Below, in pieces: positions 26,065-61,224 of a stretch of 64,000 nt of DNA. The notes beneath the pieces were generated by a model. It did not search any database and was not told the origin of the DNA. It saw nothing but the letters and a program-made list of their open reading frames with translations. The translations under genes were made by a program, and so were the position numbers. This DNA is from Muraenolepis orangiensis. Taxonomy: Eukaryota > Chordata > Actinopteri > Gadiformes > Muraenolepididae. Location: positions 18,346,227-18,410,226 of the forward strand of contig CM051002.1 of the NCBI GenBank assembly GCA_027704905.1, read 5' to 3'. The number at the start of each line of letters is the position of its first letter. The first letter of the stretch is position 1.

Positions 26065-29000
26065 ATGCCTATCCGAGCCTACTGCACGATTTGCTCCGAT
26101 TTCTTTGACCACTCCAGAGACGTCGCTGCCATCCACTGTGGGCATACCTTCCACTATGAATGGTAAGGGTCGATGAAATGGTTTATTTGTCCAATACAGT
26201 AATAACTTAACTCTTATTCATTAACGTCTCATTAACCTAATCATGTTTGTTTCCACACAGTCTTCTTCAGTGGTTCCAGGCGGCCCCCACCAAAACATGC
26301 CCACAATGCAGAAAACAAGTAACATCCACATGGCTTACCCTCAACTCTTACATGCGTCATGGCTCTTTCTCTTTCTCTTGAAAACAAAAGCTCTCACCCA
26401 CACTAATGTTCTATGGTTGATATCCTTTGGGACGGTCTTTTGTTTGCGTGTAGGTTAACACCAGACATGTCATCACCAAGCTCTTCTTTGACGTTGGTGG
26501 TGAAGAGGAGGGTGCCCCACCTGTAGACCCAGAGAGTTTACAGGTACTAATAACACACACCAGCGCCACACGTTCACCTGCAGTTTAATTTGATGTGTAG
26601 TTTGTTATTCAACGCTTTCAAGTCTGTTTTTTGTTTTTATTCCTTTTCCAGAATGAACTCGACCGGATAAAATCCCTTTTAAGTACAAGAGGTGAGAGAG
26701 ATATCATGAAATCAGACCAGCTCTCTTGCAGCAAATGTGTGTTTGTGGAATATATATATATATTCTACACACACACAAGATTAACATCAGCACATCGCTG
26801 TAATAGAGCAGGTCTGTTGTGTATTTTATTTGTGTGTGTTATTATAAACAAAACGGTCCCTTTTAAGTGATGACTGTCTTGTGTTGGATCTGCAGATAAG
26901 GACTACAAGGAGAAACAAAAGTCGTTGGACGGCTTGAAGATCACTGTGGACCGCCAGCGGAGAGACCTCGACATGGTGCGGAAGGAGGTCGTGGATAAGG
27001 ACATGATCTGCTCCGCTCTCAGGGTAAGATCTCCGCTTTGTCAGTGGGAATCCCATTTACGAGAGAGATATAGATATATATATCTATATCTATATACGGC
27101 TGTGGCACCGTTTAACACTTACAACACAGACACTAGCCTGAGGGAGCTGTGTGTGGTATGATACAGAAACAGATGACGTACCTGGAGACCCAAAAGAACG
27201 ATGTCCAGTCTGCCAAGGAGGAGGCCCGCAGGTTAAAGACCAAGATGAAGACTTATGAAAGGTACCCAGGATACTAACTTCATGTGGATGCTGTGTGTTT
27301 GTGTACCTGGTGGAGGCATACGAACATGACGTGGTAAGTCAACGTACTGCACTGGGTTTAAATAAATGTATGTAAAATCCTCTTTACTTGGAGCTTCATA
27401 TTGTCTTCCGTTGTTATATTGGAAACAATGAATCCATTTTTATTAAAAAATGAATAATCCTATATTTCTTTGTCTTATTGTGTACGTTTGTTTTTGCCTA
27501 CTAGATAGTTGACGCTTGCCCTGTCCTAAGAAATGAATTGCCCAGAACAGATAAATAAAACTCTTGAATCTCGAATTGCCCAAACCACAGTCGCTAGTAA
27601 GCATTAGCGATGGCAGTAGCTTTCCTGTTGGTGGTGGTGTTGTTGTTTCCACGATGCTTGAGTGTGTTTCTGTTGCTGTGCGTGTCCAGTCTGGACCGTC
27701 TGTTACAGGGCCAGAGAGAGGAGGTGGAGTCCATGATCTTGGACATGGGGATCAGTCAGGGCGCTGTGGAGCAGCTCTCCATCTACTGCATCTCTCTTAA
27801 GAAGTAAGGCATGCCCCTATATGGTGATTCACCACCACTGGGCGGGGCCTCCATGCACACCCCTGGGGGCTTGCTGCTCTGATGGATTTATTTATGATGA
27901 TGATTGCTGTTTTTAGGGAATATGACAACCTGAAGGTGGGCCTCAGGTCTTCAAATGACATGTGTGAGAAGTTGAAGAAAGAGATGTTTGCCTCCAACAA
28001 CAAGGTAACGAAACACCTGAAGGGTGGAGCTCATTAACAGTGTTAATATGCATTTAAACCCCTCATCTACGTTCTGTGTGTGTGTAGTATGGTACACCAA
28101 AGTGACGGTGGTTCTCACCTCCATGACTTCCATATGCTCTTTCAGTGGCAGAAGGCCTCCATGGAGGTGTCCCGGACCAAAGAGGACATGAAGGCCTTGC
28201 AGAAAGATCTAGCGAACGCCGACAAGGAGATCTCTGTAAGGCGACGGATTCTCGAGGATGCAAAAAAAAAAAAAAATGAGTTTCTTGTTTATTTTTTATT
28301 CATTTTTAACAGAGTCTCAAGAAAAAGGTGGAGATCCTCCAGAAGACTCTGAGCACGCCCACGCGGACCAACGAGGCCATCAGCCGACTGGTCTTCGAGA
28401 GGTTTGTTGTTTCCAAACCCTTAAATACAAACGTCCTTGTTCAGTTGGCTATTCTTGTTCATTGAAAGGCACGGGGGGGGGGAAAAAGCATGAACGGCTT
28501 AATATACGGTAATCACTTTTGAGGAAGGTTAATTATGTGGTATTCATTATGTCCTCTATGTGAAAGCCCCGCCCCCCTGGAGCTGAAACAGCCCCGGCTG
28601 CACCAGCCGTCGGACTGCCAGGACATCGACCTCAACATGACCTTTGACGTCACCACCCCGGAGGACGCCAGCAAGAGGCAGCCTCAAGTCCCTGCAAAGA
28701 AGATGCGCTTGGACCCGACCGGGTGAGTTGAGAACATCCTTGTGACGATGTCTTCTCCTTCCTCTGGTGGGCCGCTCTGGGGCGGCAGTGGCTCATGGAG
28801 GCAGAGCAGGTCTGTGTGGCAGCTGGAAGGTTGCTGATTCAATCCCTGGGCTCCTCCTGGAAATCTAACCCTAACTGCTTCTGACAAGCTGGCTGTTGCC
28901 TTGCATGGCTGACGCCACCATCGGACCGGTGTATGAAAGTGTGAATGAGAGGAGGCATGAATTGTAAAAATAAAAGTGCTTTGAGTGACCACCTGTCAGA

Positions 29001-30631
29001 AAGCACGATATAGATGCAGTCCATTTTACATTCACAATAAATGTCTATTCTGTTTTTTCAGCCCGTCGGTGTCCAGACGCAAAGAAAACGGCTCTACAAG
29101 AACTAAGGTAGAAATTGTGACATGTCAACGACTAAAAACCCTTGTTTATCTGTTGTTGTTTTTTGTCGGCCAACACTTTGTTCTTCTCCAGGTTTCCGAT
29201 GCCGAAGGCTCCATGGACCTCTTCTTCCGGAACTCCCTGCTGTTCAGAAAGAAGACATTTGGCAGCATGTTGGAGCCCCAGAGGGCCAAGGCAGGAACCG
29301 TGAGTCCTCAACCTGTCCCCTAGCCTCTAGTAAGCCCGAGCTGTCCCCTAGCCTCTAGTAAGCCCGAGCTGTCCCCTTGCCTCTAGTAAGCCAGAGCTGT
29401 CCCCTAGCCTCTAGTGAACCCGAGCTGTCCCCTAGCCTCTAGTGAGCCTGAGCTGTCCCCTAGCCTCTAGTGAGCCAGAGCTGTCCCCTGGCCTTATGTT
29501 CACATATTGATGCATTTACTCTATGAATGTGATATATTTTTTTAAGATGTGTTTTCGTTTCAGGTGCTATCGGGCTACGATGGATTGGGAGGGCGAACTA
29601 AATTCTTTCAACCTGTATCCTTCCCTTGTGGGCATTGGGGAAACAACATCCTATTGTCATTTAATTATTTTCTTTAGTTTATTATTAATTCCCTTATATA
29701 TAGTGTGCAGATGGCTCAGATGTGTTGAGCTGGCTGGAGGGCCCAGACCTGAGTCTTCAGGGCCCAGACCTGAGTCTTCAGGGCCCAGACCTGAGTCTTC
29801 AGGGCCCAGACCTGAGTCTTCAGGGCCCAGACCTGAGTCTTCAGGGCCCAGACCTGGGTCTTCAGGGCCCAGACCTGAGTCTTCAGGGCCCAGACCTGGG
29901 TCTTCAGGGCCCAGACCTGAGTCTTCAGGGCCCAGACCTGAGTCTTCAGGGCCCAGACCTGGGTCTTCAGGGCCCAGACCTGAGTCTTCAGGGCCCAGAC
30001 CTGAGTCTTCAGGGCCCAGACCTGAGTCTTCAGGGCCCAGACCTGAGTCTTCAGGGCCCAGACCTGAGTCTTCAGGGCCCAGACCTGAGTCTTCAGGGCC
30101 CATACCTGAGTCTTTAGGGCCCAGACCTGGGTCTTTAGGGCCCAGACCTGAGTCTTTAGAGCCCAGACCTGAGTCTTCAGGGCCCAGACCTGAGTCTTCA
30201 GGGCCCAGACCTGAGTCTTCAGAGCCCAGACCTGGGTCTTTAGGGCCCAGACCTGAGTCTTTAGGGCCCAGACCTGAGTCTTTAGAGCCCAGACCTGGGT
30301 CTTTCTCCCTCACGGAAGGCCGGGAATTCTAAAATAATGTATTCTCAGGCAGGGGAAAACTATTTTTGTAAAGATTTGAAATCTGTCAAATGTATAATTT
30401 ATGGGGTTGGAGTCTCCTTCCCTGCGTACGCGTCCCCCCCCGGGTGTGTTGTCTTGCTGCATTCCGGTAGCGGGACACGTCTGAGTCCTACTGGTCCTTG
30501 ACCGCGTCCTCTAACCTCAGTCTCCCCTGTCGGGCCTTCGTCCTCTGATGAAAGCCAAGAGGAAGAACGTGACCAGACCGCCCACCCAGAAGACCTCCTC
30601 TTGTCTCACTTTGGACCATTTCCTCGAGTGA
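26065..30631 (+). CDS. traip: traip, TRAF-interacting RING E3 ubiquitin ligase
   Basis: Nuclear E3 ligase that ubiquitinates the replicative helicase and acts at stalled forks and in mitosis. Fifteen coding exons: 26065-26162, 26261-26318, 26454-26543, 26652-26691, 26896-27023, 27167-27261, 27690-27803, 27917-28004, 28146-28235, 28313-28401, 28567-28722, 29062-29107, 29192-29299, 29564-29614, 30521-30631. All joins are GT-AG and in phase, giving 453 residues (human 469). Seen: an N-terminal RING finger at about residues 7-53 starting MPIRAYCTICSDFFDHSRD, with the Cys at 33-34 split across a splice site; a long coiled coil from about 75 to 285; a low-complexity tail; and the conserved GYDGLGGRTKF block. 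The last residues resemble a PCNA-interaction box. Introns carry a SINE and two minisatellites. Confidence 0.96.
28779..29027 (+). mobile_element. tRNA-derived SINE in a traip intron
   Basis: Box A-like gtggctcatggaggcagagca, box B-like ggttgctgattcaatccc, then gtgtatgaaagtgtgaatgag and an L2-like tail aaagcacgatatagatgcagtcc. Same family as 10468-10725; between the traip exons 28567-28722 and 29062-29107. Confidence 0.8.
29312..29495. repeat. 28-bp minisatellite, about 6-7 copies
   Basis: Unit ctgtcccctagcctctagtaagcccgag, with t/g and a/g variants; starts about 12 bp after the donor of the traip exon ending at 29299. Confidence 0.9.
29739..30305. repeat. 21-bp minisatellite, about 27 copies
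   Basis: Unit gggcccagacctgagtcttca with g/a and c/t variants, inside the last traip intron. The length is divisible by three, so it leaves long open frames on both strands. Confidence 0.97.
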
Positions 30632-32020
30632 GGGACATTGTCCACGCGACGTACATATATGTGGAATTCTTGGAATATTGCAGTTATTGCAATTTCATCG
30701 CTTGACTAGTTTGAAAAAACTGATTTAATGCAGTTGTAGAGTTGTATTTTATTATTTGTTTTTATGTGCATTGTTTGTGAAATAAATTAACTACATTTTT
30801 TAGTTAATCTTTTGATCACTTTTTATGTAAATCTTTTTATGTAAAGTTTGTTTGCATCAACGGACTTGATTCCTATATTTCACTGACATGTTCTGTCCAG
30901 CAGATGGCAGTATAGACAACTGCCTCTTCTGCATGCAGGCATACTTCCATGGCTACGACAAGATCCAAAATTTAATTCAATTTTCATCTATTTTATAAAA
31001 CCCGAGTTCAACAGTATGTTCAAGTTAAACAAAAAATACACTAAATATAATGAATTGGCAAATAAGTGTATTTTTAATATATGATGCCCTCTAGGTTACC
31101 AATACGCGTCTGTGCATCTTCAGAAGAAACGGTGCATTGTTTAAACAAGCTGAAACCTAAACGTATTCAATGAGAGTTTACAGTTAAACTGCTGCTACAG
31201 GAGTAGGCCATGTATCCTACTTTCTAAATGTATTTCATAGGCCTATATTTAAACATAACATTGTTCTACTCTCTCACGAAAGCATAGTAAAACGTATCGC
31301 ATGCTTGATTCAGACCTACGGCTTGCACTAGTACCATTTTGTTCTAAAATATTTTCATACACAACGCTAAACTCAATTAGAAAGTGATTGATCAGTGAGT
31401 GATGGTTCTTCAGTGAGGAGTCTTTCCAGTGGACCTTGGTTCTTCATGAGGAGCTCAGGGCAAGTGGGAGGCATTCCGGGTCCCTACTACTCGGGTAGGA
31501 GAGTCTCGCACACACACACACACAAATACACAATCCATGCAGTGTTGGGACGTGTCAACACATTATCCTAGAGGTGAAAGGGTTATCAACATCACTGATG
31601 GAGAAAAAGTAGAACCTCTTAGCGGATCAAGGTGCTAAACGTCATGTGAGTCTGGTTGGCTCCCTGTTGGTGGGGTTCGGAATCCTTCAAGTGTTTGTTC
31701 CGGCAATTTGTCATTGTTTTCATAGGCCTATATTCCATAAGCGACATGTCAGTTAGTGCCTCAGCACTAGGCCTGCCTGTTCCTGGAATGTTTCATTGGT
31801 TCCCTTAATGCACGCTTCTCTGGATTCTCTGGTCTTTGAACCGACCATAGACCTCTACCTCCCGGACCACGGTTTAAGTTTGCTTTTCCAATTGATCCTC
31901 CGTGACTTTTAAAAGTTGCGTGTTGGGAATGAGCCAAAAATAGGAAGATGTGGGGGGGGGGGGGGGCATGATGAGACTAGATAGGTGAGGGACGGTCAGC
32001 CCCAAGAACCCCAGCTGGTC
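30632..32020. other. Convergent spacer between traip and grm6
   Basis: The two genes end tail to tail. Beyond the traip polyadenylation signal I see AT-rich non-coding DNA, a short (CA)n at 31510-31523 and a poly-G run at about 31952-31967. No gene is recognised. Confidence 0.6.
30781..30786 (+). terminator. traip: traip polyadenylation signal AATAAA
   Basis: Canonical AATAAA about 150 nt after the traip stop codon, followed by T-rich sequence. Confidence 0.65.
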
Positions 32021-50628
<18,608 letters not shown>

Positions 50629-50745
50629 CGGCGGTGGCCAGGAGAAGAGGGAGGGATGGAGCGCTCCGGCGTGGGACCCGAACGTCGCCACGGCGACAAG
50701 ATGCCGGCACCGCGGCGGGGACGAGAAGAGTTCCTGTGGTGTCAT

Positions 50746-51214
50746 GGCGATGGCCGCCAAAGGAACCAATCACAGCAGGCTTTTGCCTCTACCTGCGATC
50801 CCTGAGGGCCAATGAGACATAGAGACATAGAGAGAGAGAGAGAGACAGAGAGTGAGTCCTAGGAACATGCCATGACATCATCATATGTGTTAATGCTGAT
50901 GATGAAGAGGATGATGACAGAACAACTTCCTCCTCCCACATAGAAAACAACTACTTCATGTCATGTGGTTATTTGAATGCACTAGTCATTAGTGGACTTT
51001 AACTGAGGCAGTGTCTTACAAGAAGAAACAATTTCATCAGAAACCATTTCATGTTCAAACAGGTTTGAGGTGTGAGCGTGTGTGTGTGTGTGTGTGCGTG
51101 TGTTTGTGTGTGTGAATGAGTGAGGGACAGAGAGAGACAGCGAGGAGAGGAAAGACAGAGAGAGGAGAGAGAGAAAAGAGAAAGACAGAGAGGAGAGACA
51201 GAGGAGATAGCGAT

Positions 51215-51282
<68 letters not shown>

Positions 51283-52293
51283 CAGAGAGAGCTATCCTAT
51301 TTGTGTAATGGTTTACATGGAATAAAAATGCACATCCATTTTTATAGGTGCAGCAGGATTTTGGGGACCCGAATATATTCTGCTCTTTAAAGCCTTGTGT
51401 TGTCAAAGATTTTTGGATCTAACGACATGAGGAAACCTTTCGGTATGACGTCATATAACCAAACAGAAATGACGGCTCATGGTTTATGCATTTAACTAGA
51501 GATAACATAACCATTGTCCTCACTCCATGGTATTCAACACAATGCAACTCTCAGATGGGACGACAGGTCAGCACAGCAAATGCAAACCATGCAACTTCAG
51601 GTGCAACTGAACACCTCAAAGTAGGGGGAATGGGAAGACTTTTGGGATAAAGATTTGGGTTTTTCCCCTGCATCCCCTGGTTTCAAATTTGAGCGACTGA
51701 CGTTAGGTTTCCTCTTACCTGTCCACTTCTCATTGGCCACTGTTGATTGCATCCGTCTGGTCACAGTCCCAGAAGGGCTGCGGACCACCATGGTCCGATG
51801 ATATCTGACGATGTTTAGAGGCAACGCGGTCCTCTCCTCTCAAAAAGTAAAATCCTCGCTCATGTCAGAAGCGCATCGCCGCTGTCACTCAACACAAATT
51901 ACAGCGGCCCAAAATGATGCTGCGAAGACAGACGAGGAAGAAGAAGAAGAAAATTTAAAAAAAGTGTTTGATTGATAAAAAAAAAGATGAAGATAAAAAA
52001 AACTACGTTGACTTTCGAGGCTTTAGGGCATCACGACAGAAGCTGAGAATAAGGAGGGGAAAAAAGCATTACCACAGTGACATTCTACACAGCCAAATCC
52101 CTTAAAAGCCCTCTCTCTCTCACTCACTCTACCTCCTCTCTCTGTGTGGGCTTGCATCTCTGTCCTAGGCACTCTCTCTCTCTCTCTCTCTCTCTCTCCC
52201 CCCCTCTCTCCCCCCGTCCCCTGTCTCTCTCTCCCTTTACTCGGATGACCCCCTCACTCCCTCACACTCACTGGCTCTCTCTCTCTCCCCCTC

Positions 52294-52345
<52 letters not shown>

Positions 52346-52692
52346 GTTGAAACCTTTTTCTCGGTACGTTCTCGCACTGCACTAATGGTCACAGATTGGG
52401 ATTATCATGCTTGCGTCTGAGAAGAAAGCCTTAGGTGGACTAGCCCACCGCCACACCCCCACCGCCACACACCCAGCACCACCCACCACCTACCACCCAT
52501 CACCACCAAACACCCCCCACCCCCACACACCACCAAACACCCCCACACCACCACCCACCACCACCCCACACACCGACACCGACCTCCCACCCTCCCCTTC
52601 CCATGATGGAGCTCTGTCTCTTTTAGGGATTAGATTCGTGTAGTGATTTGATTCATAATGACACAGAATGCACATGGCATAAGCGCACACAG

Positions 52693-52725
<33 letters not shown>

Positions 52726-52794
52726 GATAGATAGATAAACACACAGATATGCACACACACAAATATATAAACACATACAGACACGTAATAATAT

Positions 52795-52844
<50 letters not shown>

Positions 52845-53852
52845 GTATGTACACATAATTCTTACACAATTCTTGATTATGCAGTGAAGAAGTGTAATGG
52901 GAAACAGCAAAGAGGTTCATTCATATTTTAAATGTATGATTTAATTTGTTACATTTTAGTAACAGTAACACATCGATCACACACTTGCAAATATACATGA
53001 ATTTGTAAACTAAGAAAAACCTAAAATAGGTCATTAGAATTGTATTTCTTTTCATTTATATATTACTACACACCATTAAGGTTTTTTTTATTCCAACAAA
53101 ACCTTTTTACATATTTTTTCATTGTATCATTTTTACTCTTATACAAGATTCTGATTTATAAAACATTCATTCATGTCAGAGTTCGATTTTTTAAAGGTTC
53201 ACTACTGCCCCCTAGTGTTCCAAAGGAAGCTATTTCAGCATCAAAACATCCAATTTAATAGCAAGGAACGGAGTGAGTTTCCTGAAGAACATTAGCCTGG
53301 TGAGAACTTCCAAATATTACAGAACGTAACTTGCAAGATCAGGATGGTCTCAGGAGGCTAGTAGATCGTATCCTCCAGCCTCTTAATAAAGGCTGGCCTC
53401 TTTTAAAACATGTTTGACACATTATTTGGCCTGTTTCATACAAATTCTTGACTCATAAAAGGAAATTGATAGAGGTGTCTGTATTTTAATTTTGTACATT
53501 TTTTCAGTTTATTTCTGTTATAATGATATCATCATTTTGATAACCAACTAAAAACCGATGGCAAAGAAACAACTACGAAAGACAACCAAGCAAAGTTATT
53601 ATTATTTTTTAATGAATATGTTTATGTTCATAGCAACGCAATTAACAAAATGCTACAAAATCTGAATTTATTTGTTTTCTAGTGTGTGGTATTACGCGTC
53701 CAACAACATACGATTTAAGATTTATTAGAAAACAATCATGGCACAGAGAGAGAGAGAGAGAAGAGAGAGGAGAGAGAGAGAGAGCGAGAGAGGCAGAGAC
53801 AGAGAGACAGAGAGACAGAGAGAGAGAGAGAGCGAGAGAGAGAGAGATTCAG
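50746..53852. other. Spacer between grm6 (5') and comt (3')
   Basis: Contains the grm6 promoter by position. Seen: (GA)n at 51195-51288, CT-rich DNA at 52110-52341, a CCACC-rich stretch at 52440-52575, (CA)n at 52695-52840 and (GA)n at 53744-53847 in the comt 3' UTR. 52920-53740 is AT-rich and featureless. No further gene is supported. Confidence 0.6.
53721..53726 (-). terminator. comt: Candidate comt polyadenylation signal AATAAA
   Basis: AATAAA on the minus strand about 127 nt after the comt stop, just beyond a (GA)n tract in the 3' UTR; a second one lies near 53668-53673. Confidence 0.45.
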
Positions 53853-57322
<3,470 letters not shown>

Positions 57323-57323
57323 C

Positions 57324-59504
57324 CTACAGAACAGAGGGAGGAGAGAGGTTAACATTCAGCTCAATTGGGTTTGGGAAAATCTGACGCTAAAAAAAAGCAA
57401 ACTCCCTGAGAGCCTCAAAGTCTCACTATATTGATCAAAGGAAACATGGAATACACATCAATAAACTCTAAAGTCAATAAAAACTCTACTTTTTACAGCA
57501 CAGATAACACACAGACATAAAATCGAACATAGAGAAGAAAAGAGATGTTTTAATCATTGTTTTGCTACAGTGGGAATAGCAGGCATAACGGGGGCCATAT
57601 AACCATGGAAATGAAGGGTTATGGAAATGGTCTCATCTCCTCCTTTGTGAGGTGCTAATCAGATGGGTGTTTACTACGCAAGGGTGACACTAGCGCTGGC
57701 TAGCCGCTCCTTTGACATCACGTGGTTGAGGGAAATGTGGTCGTCCGGCAACGCTGTCTTTCAGTTAATAAACAATGTCCCATCATCATCATCATCATCT
57801 TCATCATCATCATTAAACACACATAACATTACTGGGGATGCAAGAAATAGCCCAGAACAATACTCCAGTACACACACCAAATCCTAGCCAGTAGGGTTAG
57901 GGGCTTTTTTAAATGATATTTTGTTGTATGTTGTGTTTTTACTCTATTTCAACTAATAGTTTCTACTAATATACACATCAATGGTCAATTAGAATCTGTA
58001 TTGGTGGGGCGAGGGAACAGATGTAGGCACACTAATGTCCAGTTTATTGTAACACTGAAACAATCAAATGAAACAATCCAACGTAGCGCAGGCAGAACAC
58101 TGAACTGATAAGTAGGTTCTAGTGCAGCATAATAAAGAGGCAGAAAGAAGCTGTATTCATCAAATATATCTATGGGTCTGGTATCCAAGCAGAACAAAAG
58201 ACAGCCATCACAATGTTAACCAAAAGCACCCTACATATGTGAGCTGGAGAAGGACCCTGGCACCTCTCCCCGGTACTGCCTCATGCGATTGGGAAAGAGT
58301 CCACAGACAGGTCTCTCAACTTGGACTTTGAGTTGGCTTGGCAACCGGAGGGGAGGAGCTGCACGTGCTGAGGCCAACCAAAGCCTGAGACCACGTGACC
58401 ACCATCTTTATTGTGGATCATCCTGTACAGTACGCACACTGATTTGGGATGTAGGGGAATAAGTATATTTATATAATAATAATAATAATAATAATACAAA
58501 ATAAACTACTCTGTATATGTTTGTTTATCACCCTCTTTTTTTGTAATGCAAAGCGTCTTTGAGCGCTATATAAATATGTATTATTATTATTAGTAGTAGT
58601 AGTTGTAGCAGTACTATATAACAACAAACATACACATGCCAATGCTGTATGTTCGACAACAATTAAAGATATTTCCAATGTTGGTTGGGGAACACATAAA
58701 AACAACAGAACTAAAAAGAGGAGAGAAAGACACTGGGGTAGCCCCAGTGTCTGCCATGTCCCCGGATGGGCTCCTGATCTCCGGCTGGTGGAGCAGCGTG
58801 GAGAGAGGGTGTCGGTTCGAGGCCGGTCGGTGCACAAGGCAAGGCTGAAATCCCCTCACCCTGCATCGTTACAGAGAGAGAGAGAGAGAGAGAGAGAGGC
58901 GCTCGGCTCCTGAAGCTGAACACTGTCCAGTGAACAGGACAGTCGACCTCACACTAAACACACACTAAACACCTCCGTCAGTCTGAAAGGACCCGCGTCT
59001 AACGATGAGGTCCGAAATAGAGCAGGCTTACATGTGTGGGCAGGCAGGCTCCCAGTCCGCTTCGCGCTCCTCTCTGCTCAGAGTAAACGCTGCTTCATAC
59101 CGTACCCTCTCTCCCTCGTGTTCTCTCTCTCTCTCTCTCCCTCGTGTTCTCTCTCTCTCTCTCCCTCGTGTTCTCTTGTTCTTGTTCTCGTTCGCTCTCT
59201 CTCTCTCTCTTTCTCTTTCTCGCTCACACACACAGCGACACGCGCTCACGCTTGCGGTGGAAATAACTCCTCCCTTGTGTCCTTTTCTCCTCCCCCCCTC
59301 CCCCTCCCCCTGCCTCTCTCCCTCCCTAACTCTCTCCCCCTCCCTAACCCTCCCTCTCTCCCTCCCTAACTCTCTCTCCCCCTCCCTAACTCTCCCTCCC
59401 TAACTCTCCCTCACCCTCCGATTACTGACAGCGTGCTTAGAATGCTCAACTGGAGCCACTGATTGGTTCTAACTGGTTACCGATCAACCGGTTTCATATA
59501 GGAT
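57324..59504. other. Upstream region of comt
   Basis: No gene seen. It holds a CATCAT run (57780-57812), (ATA)n at 58475-58497, an L2-like tail with gagcgctatataaatatg near 58560-58580, a (GA)n at 58872-58899 and CT-rich DNA with ctccctaac repeats at 59105-59412. The comt promoter is expected here but I cannot point to it. Confidence 0.55.
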
Positions 59505-60194
59505 CAGTGGCGGCTGGCCCATAGGGGGCGATGGGGCGCCGCCCCCCCTAAACCACACGCACAAACAAAATATAAAAAAATATATATAAAAAAAATAAGT
59601 GTTTAAAATATGGAATGCACCCAGAAATATGTGTAAAATATGATTTTAAAATAATATGCTTTTCCTAGTACACATAGGGTCTGCAGCCTTAAGGGCGCAT
59701 TTGAATGACGATGCTGGGGGGGGCTGTAGAGAAATAGCCCCACGGAGGCGGGTCTCTGTAGCAGCTTAGCCAATTGCTGATTCAAGATATAAACGAGTGA
59801 CATAAATGTAGCCAATCAGCGTCCTCAAAACGTCTTCCGGGAGGGCTGTTTTCAAACAGGGAGGGCTGTTTTCAAACAGCCCTCCCGGAAGACTTTGGAG
59901 CATCCAGCATCCAGCATCGTCATTTGTGTGCGTCACAGTGTACTACTAGGAAAAGCATATTATGCTGTCTCTGCGGGCACGCACACACACACACACACAG
60001 ACGCACACACACACACACACACATGGACGCACACGCACAGACGCACACTCACACACACGCACGCACACACGCACAAACACATACGCAAAAACACACACAC
60101 ACACACTTACAAATATATGTCAGTGTTTTTTGTCAGTGTGTGCCGATATATATATATTTTTGTTGAGTGATTGATATAGTTTTCGTGAGTGATT

Positions 60195-60233
<39 letters not shown>

Positions 60234-60477
60234 GCTTGTTTAAATCACTCACCAAACTCACCTGTTCAGAGCTGCTTTGAATGTGTTTTGGTGTTATTGT
60301 TAACTCGTTGTTTCCTCTTAAATGTGGTGCCTTTGAGCTGGCCATGATGAAAGTGATGGACAGAAGGGCGACATTTCAATACAAAAAGTAATTGTATATA
60401 ATGTAATTAACAATATGTAATTGTAAATAAAAAAAATGGTTTAGCCCCCCTGGTGAAAAATGCACCAGCCGCCACTG
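59505..60477. mobile_element. Non-autonomous hAT element with intact 8-bp target duplication
   Basis: The ends cagtggcggctgg and ccagccgccactg are exact inverted repeats. tataggat flanks both sides (59497-59504 and 60478-60485), an 8-bp duplication as expected for hAT. A shared (c/g)6ctaaacca block lies further in. Interior: no transposase frame; nested inverted repeats at 59650-59963, (CA)n at 59980-60105 and (TA)n at 60198-60230. Confidence 0.88.
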
Positions 60478-61033
60478 TATAGGATATGAGCATTTGTGCA
60501 ATTATTATTATTAGTAACTGATCAATTATAGTTTTATTTACCTGATTATAGACGGAATGTTTGTGTCTTGTCACGGTCCCTAACCGTGAGAAGACACACA
60601 CACACAGTATGTAGAACCTGTGTTTACAATAAACACACACACACACACACACACACACACTGATCAGCACGATGGTGGATTTATTGACAAAGCGGTCAGT
60701 GTCAATCAATACACAAAACGGAGACCCCACTGGTCTTAACTCACTAACAGAGTATAAAACAAGATTGTCTGCAAAGGACTTCTTCTTCTTCGGTCTCGGC
60801 CAGCCGAATAATAATAATAATAATAATAAGTATGACACCACTTAACAGGGCGGCCTGACCTGACTTCACACTCGTATTTAGAAACAGTAAACATTCAAAA
60901 GTGCCCGGACTGTACTAGTCAGCCATTATAATTTAGGATTCTCCCTTAAACTCTTCTCGTCAATTTACAACAACACAACACGTGTGTGTGTGTGTGTGTG
61001 TGTGTGTAGTGTGAAGGGTTTTGGTTTGGTTGC

Positions 61034-61224
61034 CTAGGAGGCGGTCTCCATCCAGGGGTGTCGTAAGCACTGGGCAGCGGAGGCCCTCCTCCCCGGCTGA
61101 GGCTCCAGCATGGTGAGCAGGAAGGAGCTGAACTGCGCCGCCTCCTCCCGACGCCACTCAAACTTATCCTGCAGGATCTCACACAGGCTCCAGGGCTTCA
61201 GCTTGGAGATGCGCCGCAGTTGCC
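61034..61224 (-). CDS. SRPK-family SR-protein kinase, C-terminal coding exon (partial)
   Basis: This exon encodes about 63 residues of the C-terminal lobe of a serine/arginine protein kinase, which phosphorylates splicing factors. Seen: LRRISKLKPWSLCEIL, EEAAQFSSFLLTMLEP, then RRASAAQCLRHPWM just before TAG at 61034-61036, the layout of SRPK kinase ends. The acceptor is ctctcag before 61224 and the incoming phase is 2. KLKPWSL is closer to SRPK1/2 than to SRPK3, but one exon does not settle the paralogue. Upstream exons should lie on the minus strand beyond the LINE at the right edge. A possible polyadenylation signal (minus strand) is at 60680-60685. Confidence 0.82.

Noticed and set aside
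29523..30332. Open frame with GPRPESS repeats in traip
   Set aside because: It runs through the exon 29564-29614 in the wrong frame and then a 21-bp array in the last intron; the spliced frame is supported by homology instead.
51116..51325. Arg/Glu and Ser/Leu repeat frames, also at 35891-36121, 38619-38853 and 56789-57144
   Set aside because: Translations of (GA)n/(TC)n.
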